Source: Alphaproteobacteria bacterium (GTDB taxonomy: Bacteria > Myxococcota_A > UBA796 > GCA-2862545). Taken from it: a stretch of DNA of 64,000 nucleotides. Numbering within the stretch: position 1 is the stretch's first letter; each line of letters begins with the position of its first letter. A model generated the notes under the pieces. It ran no database searches. It was not told where the DNA came from and saw nothing but the letters and a program-made list of their open reading frames with translations. Positions 60,177 to 64,000 of the stretch are shown one piece after another. The translations under genes were made by a program, and so were the position numbers. The stretch lies in NCBI GenBank assembly GCA_020632915.1, contig JACKEP010000020.1, forward strand, positions 1 to 64,000, read 5' to 3'.

Positions 60177-62270
60177 ATGCGGTGGGCCGTGGTGATGCTG
60201 CTCGGCGCGTGCGTGCACGGCGCGGACGACGACACCGACGTCGACAGCGACACCGACGCGGTCGCCGCCACGGACACGCCGACCGACCCTCGGGAGACCG
60301 ACACCGTCGACACCGACACCGACGGCCTGGTGGACACCGACACCGTCGGCGACACGGACACGGACGCGACCTCGGACAGCGACACCGTCGCCGAGACGGA
60401 CGACACCGACGCCGACAGCGACGTGGAGCCGCTCCGGACGGTGCCGTCGACGTGGGGTGCCGGGCTCCTCGACATCTCGGGGGCGGTCGTGTCCGGGGGG
60501 ATGGTGACCGTCGATCCGGGCGTGCCGCCGTCCCCGGGGCCGGCCCGCGAGCCACAAGGGAGCGTCGCGCTGGTCGGGGACATCGACGAGAACGGCATCG
60601 ACGAGGTCGTCGTGATGACCGACGTCAACGACAGCGGGCACACGCTGGGCGTGCAGGTGTTCCGGGATCGCGGCGGCACGCTGGTGACCGCGCCGTCCTC
60701 GCTGTCGTCGGCGATCACCGGCTGGCGGCGCGCGGCCGTCGGTCTCGTCGATGTCGACGGCGACGGCCACCTCGACCTCGTCGGCCAGCGCTGGGACGAG
60801 CTCGTGCGGTTCGGGCGCGGTGACGGCACGTGGACCGCACCCCTGGTGCCGGACGTGGACGTCCAGATCGCCGGGGTGCAGGCCGGGGTGCCGGCGCTGG
60901 TGGATCTGGACCAGGACGGGTGGCTGGATCTGCTGGTGGGCACGGATCGGTGCGGCACGTCGGTGATCCCCGCGCTGCGGTCCGGGCGTCGCACGTGGAC
61001 CTTCGATCCGTCCGTGGTCACCGAGGGCACCGGTCGCGCGCGCGTCGTCGCGCTCACCACCACCGTGCTCCCCGACGGCAGCGAGGGCGTGGTGGTGCTC
61101 GCGAACCCGTGCACCACCTGGGATCCACCGCCGGGCTTCCTGCGGGTGACCCACGGGGCAGACGGGTCGATCGCGCTCGACACCGTCGACGTGACGCCGG
61201 CCCAGCCGTCCTGGCTCCTGGATCCGGCGCGCGCGGGGACCACGTCGTTCACCCAGATCGAGCCGATGGGGATCGACCCCGAGGACCTCGATGGCGACGG
61301 GCTCCCCGACCTGTGGCTGGCGCTGTCGAGCCGGTGGATGACCGTGTTCGCGGCGCGCGGAGGGACGTACGCAGACCTGACGCTGCGCGCCGACCTGGAG
61401 CTCGCCCCCCCCGCCACGCTGTTCGCCCACTTCCCCTGGGGCACCGAGGCGATCGATCTCGACCAGGACGGCGTGCGCGACGTGATCACCGCCATCGGCG
61501 ACGACGAGACCTCGTTCCGGCTGCTGGGCGGCGAGCCCTACCGCGACCGCGCGTGGTGGCACGGGCGCACCTGGCAGTTCGAGGACGTCAGCCGGGCGAT
61601 CGGCCTCGACCGCATCGCGTCGCATCGCGGGCTGGTGCTGGCCGACCTGGACGCCGACGGCGACGCCGACCCGGTGTTCGGTGGCTTCGGGTCACGCCCC
61701 ACGATCTACCGCAACGCCATCGACACCGGGGCCCACGGGCTGTCGCTGCGGCTGCACGGCACCACCAGCAACCACCTCGGCATCGGGGCGCGGGTCACGG
61801 TCGCGGCCGCGGGCCTGCCGGACCAGCACCTCGTCGTCGGGCACGCCGCCAACCCGCTCGGGTTGAGCGAGCCGCTCGTCTTCGCCGGGCTCGGCACGGC
61901 CACGGCGGGGGACGTCACGATCACCTGGCCCTCCGGCGTGGTGCAGGCGCTGGGCCCGCTCGCCGCCGACGCGCTGCACGAGGTCACCGAGCCTGCCCTG
62001 CTCACGCTGTCCGACACCGACCGACACGGCCGGGCCCGAGGGGACGCGATCCGGCTCACCGTCACGCCACGCCGCCCCGACGGCACCGTGGACCCGGGCG
62101 TGGTCGTCACCGTCGACGTGACGGGGACCACGCTCGCTGGCGCGCCGGTGTGGGACGGTGCGGCGTGGCAGGTGGACGTGGAGGCGCCGTTCAATCCCGG
62201 CACGAGTCGTCTCACCGTCTCCCTCGACGGCGTGGAGGTGCCGGTGCACCCCAAGCTGTGGTGGGACTGA
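60177..62270 (+). CDS. FG-GAP/VCBS-repeat lipoprotein with ASPIC-UnbV-like domain
   Basis: 697 residues. Short lipoprotein signal (MRWAVVMLLGAC, Cys12), then about 70 residues of Asp-Thr/Asp-Ser linker, then FG-GAP-type propeller repeats with calcium-like loops (DVDGDGHLDL, DLDQDGWLDL, DLDGDGLPDL, DLDADGDADPVFGG), then an ASPIC/UnbV-like part (HGLSLRLHGTTSNHLGIGARVTV ... VTITWPSGVVQAL) and a final Ig-like module. Surface-anchored; likely integrin-like binding role. ATG with GAGGAG at about ten bases. Fifth Asp-Thr protein of the window. Confidence 0.87.
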   Translation: MRWAVVMLLGACVHGADDDTDVDSDTDAVAATDTPTDPRETDTVDTDTDGLVDTDTVGDTDTDATSDSDTVAETDDTDADSDVEPLRTVPSTWGAGLLDISGAVVSGGMVTVDPGVPPSPGPAREPQGSVALVGDIDENGIDEVVVMTDVNDSGHTLGVQVFRDRGGTLVTAPSSLSSAITGWRRAAVGLVDVDGDGHLDLVGQRWDELVRFGRGDGTWTAPLVPDVDVQIAGVQAGVPALVDLDQDGWLDLLVGTDRCGTSVIPALRSGRRTWTFDPSVVTEGTGRARVVALTTTVLPDGSEGVVVLANPCTTWDPPPGFLRVTHGADGSIALDTVDVTPAQPSWLLDPARAGTTSFTQIEPMGIDPEDLDGDGLPDLWLALSSRWMTVFAARGGTYADLTLRADLELAPPATLFAHFPWGTEAIDLDQDGVRDVITAIGDDETSFRLLGGEPYRDRAWWHGRTWQFEDVSRAIGLDRIASHRGLVLADLDADGDADPVFGGFGSRPTIYRNAIDTGAHGLSLRLHGTTSNHLGIGARVTVAAAGLPDQHLVVGHAANPLGLSEPLVFAGLGTATAGDVTITWPSGVVQALGPLAADALHEVTEPALLTLSDTDRHGRARGDAIRLTVTPRRPDGTVDPGVVVTVDVTGTTLAGAPVWDGAAWQVDVEAPFNPGTSRLTVSLDGVEVPVHPKLWWD

Positions 62271-62295
62271 GCGCGGCGCCCGCGCGACGCCGAGG

Positions 62296-62985
62296 TCAGG
62301 TACCCGGTGCCCACCGCAGCCCGGGCGGCCCGGGGATGCCCCGCTCGCGACGCAGGAAGCCGAGGAACGGGTTGGTGGCGAGCTCGTGGGCGAGCGTCGT
62401 GTCGGGGCCGTGGCCGCTGTGGACCACGAGGTGGCCCGGCAGGTCGAGCAGGCGGCGCAGGCTCTCGACCTGCAGCGCCGGGTCGGACATCGGGAAGTCG
62501 GTGCGGCCGATGCTGCCCGCGAAGAGCGTGTCGCCCACGAAGATGTGGGTGTCGTCGAACCAGCAGCCCTGACCGGGCGTGTGGCCGGGCGTGGACAGGA
62601 AGCGCAGGGTGGTGGCGCCGAGGTCGACCGCGAAGCCGTCGTCGATGGCGTGGTCGATGCGCCCGCACTGCAAGGCCAGGTGGGGCATGCCGAACATCGC
62701 GGCCTGGTGGGGGAGCGTGGCGAACAGCGGCTGGTCCTTGGCCGGCATGTAGGTGGGGACGTCCCAGACCTCCTGCAGCAGCGGCAGCGCGCCCGCGTGA
62801 TCGAGGTGGGTGTGGGTGAGCAGGATCATGGCGACGTCGGGCGCTGGCGACACCGCCTGGAGCCGCTGCACCAGCTCGTCGGACTCGCCCGTGTCGACGA
62901 TGGCCGCGCGGCCGGTGGCCCGGTCGGTGAGCAGCCAGGTGTTGACCCCGAACATCCCCACGGTGAAGCAGCGCACGTCGAGCAT
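62296..62985 (-). CDS. Metallo-beta-lactamase-fold hydrolase (glyoxalase II-like)
   Basis: 229 residues. Seen: CFTVGMFGVNTWLLTD, HTHLDHAG (near 58-65) with metal ligands, TPGHTPGQGCWF near 135, VGDTLFAGSIGRTDFP with the bridging Asp, and VVHSGHGPDTTLAHE. The GSIGRTDFP word is typical of YcbL/glyoxalase-II-type enzymes that hydrolyse thioesters such as S-D-lactoylglutathione. ATG lies one base after the stop of the upstream membrane gene on the minus strand, so the pair is coupled. Confidence 0.9.
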   Translation of the reverse strand: MLDVRCFTVGMFGVNTWLLTDRATGRAAIVDTGESDELVQRLQAVSPAPDVAMILLTHTHLDHAGALPLLQEVWDVPTYMPAKDQPLFATLPHQAAMFGMPHLALQCGRIDHAIDDGFAVDLGATTLRFLSTPGHTPGQGCWFDDTHIFVGDTLFAGSIGRTDFPMSDPALQVESLRRLLDLPGHLVVHSGHGPDTTLAHELATNPFLGFLRRERGIPGPPGLRWAPGT

Positions 62986-62986
62986 G

Positions 62987-64000
62987 TCAGTCCTCTGCGG
63001 CGTCGGTGTCGTCGACCTCGAGGTCGTCGTCGAGGGGGGCAGACAGGGTGTCGAGGGGCTGCCCGGTGACCGCGGCGACGTCGGCGTTCAGGCGCTCCCA
63101 CACCGAGCGGGCGTCGGCCGGGCTGTCCTGGCGTGCGAGCAGGAGCAGGTACCACGACCGCTCGTCGACGCTGACCTTGCGCACCACCGGTGCGTAGCCG
63201 TCCTTCCAGCGACCGGTGCCGAACGCGCGGGCCTTCTTGGCCAGGCGCGTGGCGGACGTGCCGCCGGGCTCGATGTCGAAGTCCAGGTAGGTGGGCTCCC
63301 ACGGCAGGAAGAACGAGCGGGGGACGATCCGATCGTGGCCGGGGCTCGCCTGCAGCGCCGGGTGGTGGTCGTCGATCTCGTTGACCTCGCGGATGACGAG
63401 GCCGCCGCGGTCGAGGATGACCAGCTCGCAGTGGTAGCCGCGCGCGCCGATGGCCCCGGTGACGAGGCTCTCGCCGGGCTCGGTGCCCGCGGCGAGGATG
63501 CGCCCCTCTGTGGACCAGATCTGGCCGTTGCGCGCCATGAACTGCCAGCTGGCGTGCTCGCTCTGCAGGCCCTTGAAGTTCTGCCGGTAGCGGAGCGCCT
63601 GCTGCACGTCCGCCGGCGCGAGCTCGATGCCGAGCCCCGGGAGCACGCCGAGCCCGAGCACCACCAGCACGGGCGCCAGGCGCCACGCGGCGCGATCGAC
63701 GAACAGGCCGAGCAGGAGGGCGAGGTAGGGGAGCCCGGGCACGAGCATCCGGCCGAACGCCATGTAGTCGCCGCCGATCGCGACGGCGTAGGCGGGGACA
63801 GCCAGCGCCATCGTCAGCACCCCGAGACCGAGCGGCCAGCGGCGCCCAGCCGCCACGACCCCGAGGAGCCCGAGCACCGGGGTGACGAGGTTGACGGTGA
63901 CCGCCAGCACGTACTTGCCGCCGCGCAGGAGCCGATCGGCCGACAGCCCCACCTTGGCGCGGGCGGTGTTGGACACCACGTCACCGTAGTAGGACCACCG
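62987..64000 (-). CDS. Membrane glycosyltransferase-like protein, C-terminal part
   Basis: Partial: the frame runs off the right edge, 337 codons visible. The first visible words WSYYGDVVSNTARAK match the YGDxxPNTxxAK motif of membrane glycosyltransferases of the arabinofuranosyltransferase-like type, followed by GGDYMAFGRMLVPGLPYLAL, a further shared motif, and several membrane helices (VTPVLGLLGVVAA, LGVLTMALAVPAYAVAI, LAPVLVVLGLGVLPG). The C-terminal 200 residues are a soluble, probably periplasmic domain (SWQFMARNGQIWSTEGRILAAG, VVRKVSVDERSWYLLLL). A GTG at 63979 could serve as a start but the upstream motif shows the gene continues. Coupled to the hydrolase downstream. Confidence 0.8.
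   Translation of the reverse strand, partial: RWSYYGDVVSNTARAKVGLSADRLLRGGKYVLAVTVNLVTPVLGLLGVVAAGRRWPLGLGVLTMALAVPAYAVAIGGDYMAFGRMLVPGLPYLALLLGLFVDRAAWRLAPVLVVLGLGVLPGLGIELAPADVQQALRYRQNFKGLQSEHASWQFMARNGQIWSTEGRILAAGTEPGESLVTGAIGARGYHCELVILDRGGLVIREVNEIDDHHPALQASPGHDRIVPRSFFLPWEPTYLDFDIEPGGTSATRLAKKARAFGTGRWKDGYAPVVRKVSVDERSWYLLLLARQDSPADARSVWERLNADVAAVTGQPLDTLSAPLDDDLEVDDTDAAED

Overview
The window is a dense, very GC-rich bacterial chromosome segment (I judge well above 70% G+C by eye) from a Gram-negative organism: it encodes an outer-membrane-type protein, several signal-peptidase-II lipoproteins and a Tat-exported lipoprotein. Five exported proteins carry long runs of alternating Asp-Thr. 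This trait, the mix of families (many Myxococcota-type two-domain proteins, FG-GAP/UnbV lipoprotein, S41 protease with CARDB-like repeats) and the absence of operon borders typical of Actinobacteria suggest a member of the Myxococcota or a neighbouring deltaproteobacterial lineage. This is an inference; there is no rRNA in the window. I saw no tRNA, rRNA, CRISPR array, insertion sequence or prophage.

Layout. 1-5.8 kb (minus): outer-membrane-like protein, uracil phosphoribosyltransferase and RidA, then a class A penicillin-binding protein with a zinc-ribbon N-terminus and a coupled Cys-rich lipoprotein. 5.9-12.1 kb: S41 protease, glutamine amidotransferase, short UvrA paralogue. 12.1-18.5 kb (minus): Tat phospholipase-C-like lipoprotein and the complete pyruvate dehydrogenase operon pdhA-pdhB-pdhC-lpd with an unusual helically phased repeat upstream. 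18.8-22.2 kb: Asp-Thr lipoprotein, pentapeptide-repeat fusion, small tail-anchored protein. 22.3-28.2 kb (minus): a four-gene translationally coupled unit led by a NACHT NTPase fused to a formylglycine-enzyme-type domain, the best candidate for an undescribed system. 28.3-32.7 kb: SDR, orphan OmpR-type regulator, long-chain acyl-CoA ligase coupled to a His/Asp/Arg-rich low-complexity protein. 32.8-36.7 kb (plus): coupled run ferredoxin, degenerate rhodanese, DUF482-type acyltransferase, FIST sensor, RsuA-type pseudouridine synthase. 36.7-42.4 kb: S41-like protein, orphan adenine methyltransferase, radical SAM protein coupled to a phosphodiesterase-like lipoprotein. 42.4-45.1 kb: small proteins and a TPR / mini-protein / sigma-like operon. 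45.4-51.2 kb: RuvC-fold protein, non-canonical ion channel, DUF1641-SQR pair, acyltransferase. 51.3-60.1 kb (plus): flippase-like membrane protein, then a seven-gene arginine operon. 60.2-64 kb: FG-GAP lipoprotein, metallo-hydrolase and a membrane glycosyltransferase-like gene cut by the window end.

The arginine operon (argG, P-loop protein, argC, argD, argF', argB, argH) is coupled by overlapping stops and starts throughout. The carbamoyltransferase is of the acetyl/succinyl-ornithine type, not the ornithine type, and the residue that separates acetyl from succinyl specificity points to N-succinylornithine. A 13-codon reading frame with seven Arg codons ends one base before argG, and its last AGG-AGG pair is also the argG Shine-Dalgarno sequence, so it looks like an arginine-sensing leader. 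No N-acylglutamate synthase is visible; the embedded P-loop protein is a candidate for that missing step.
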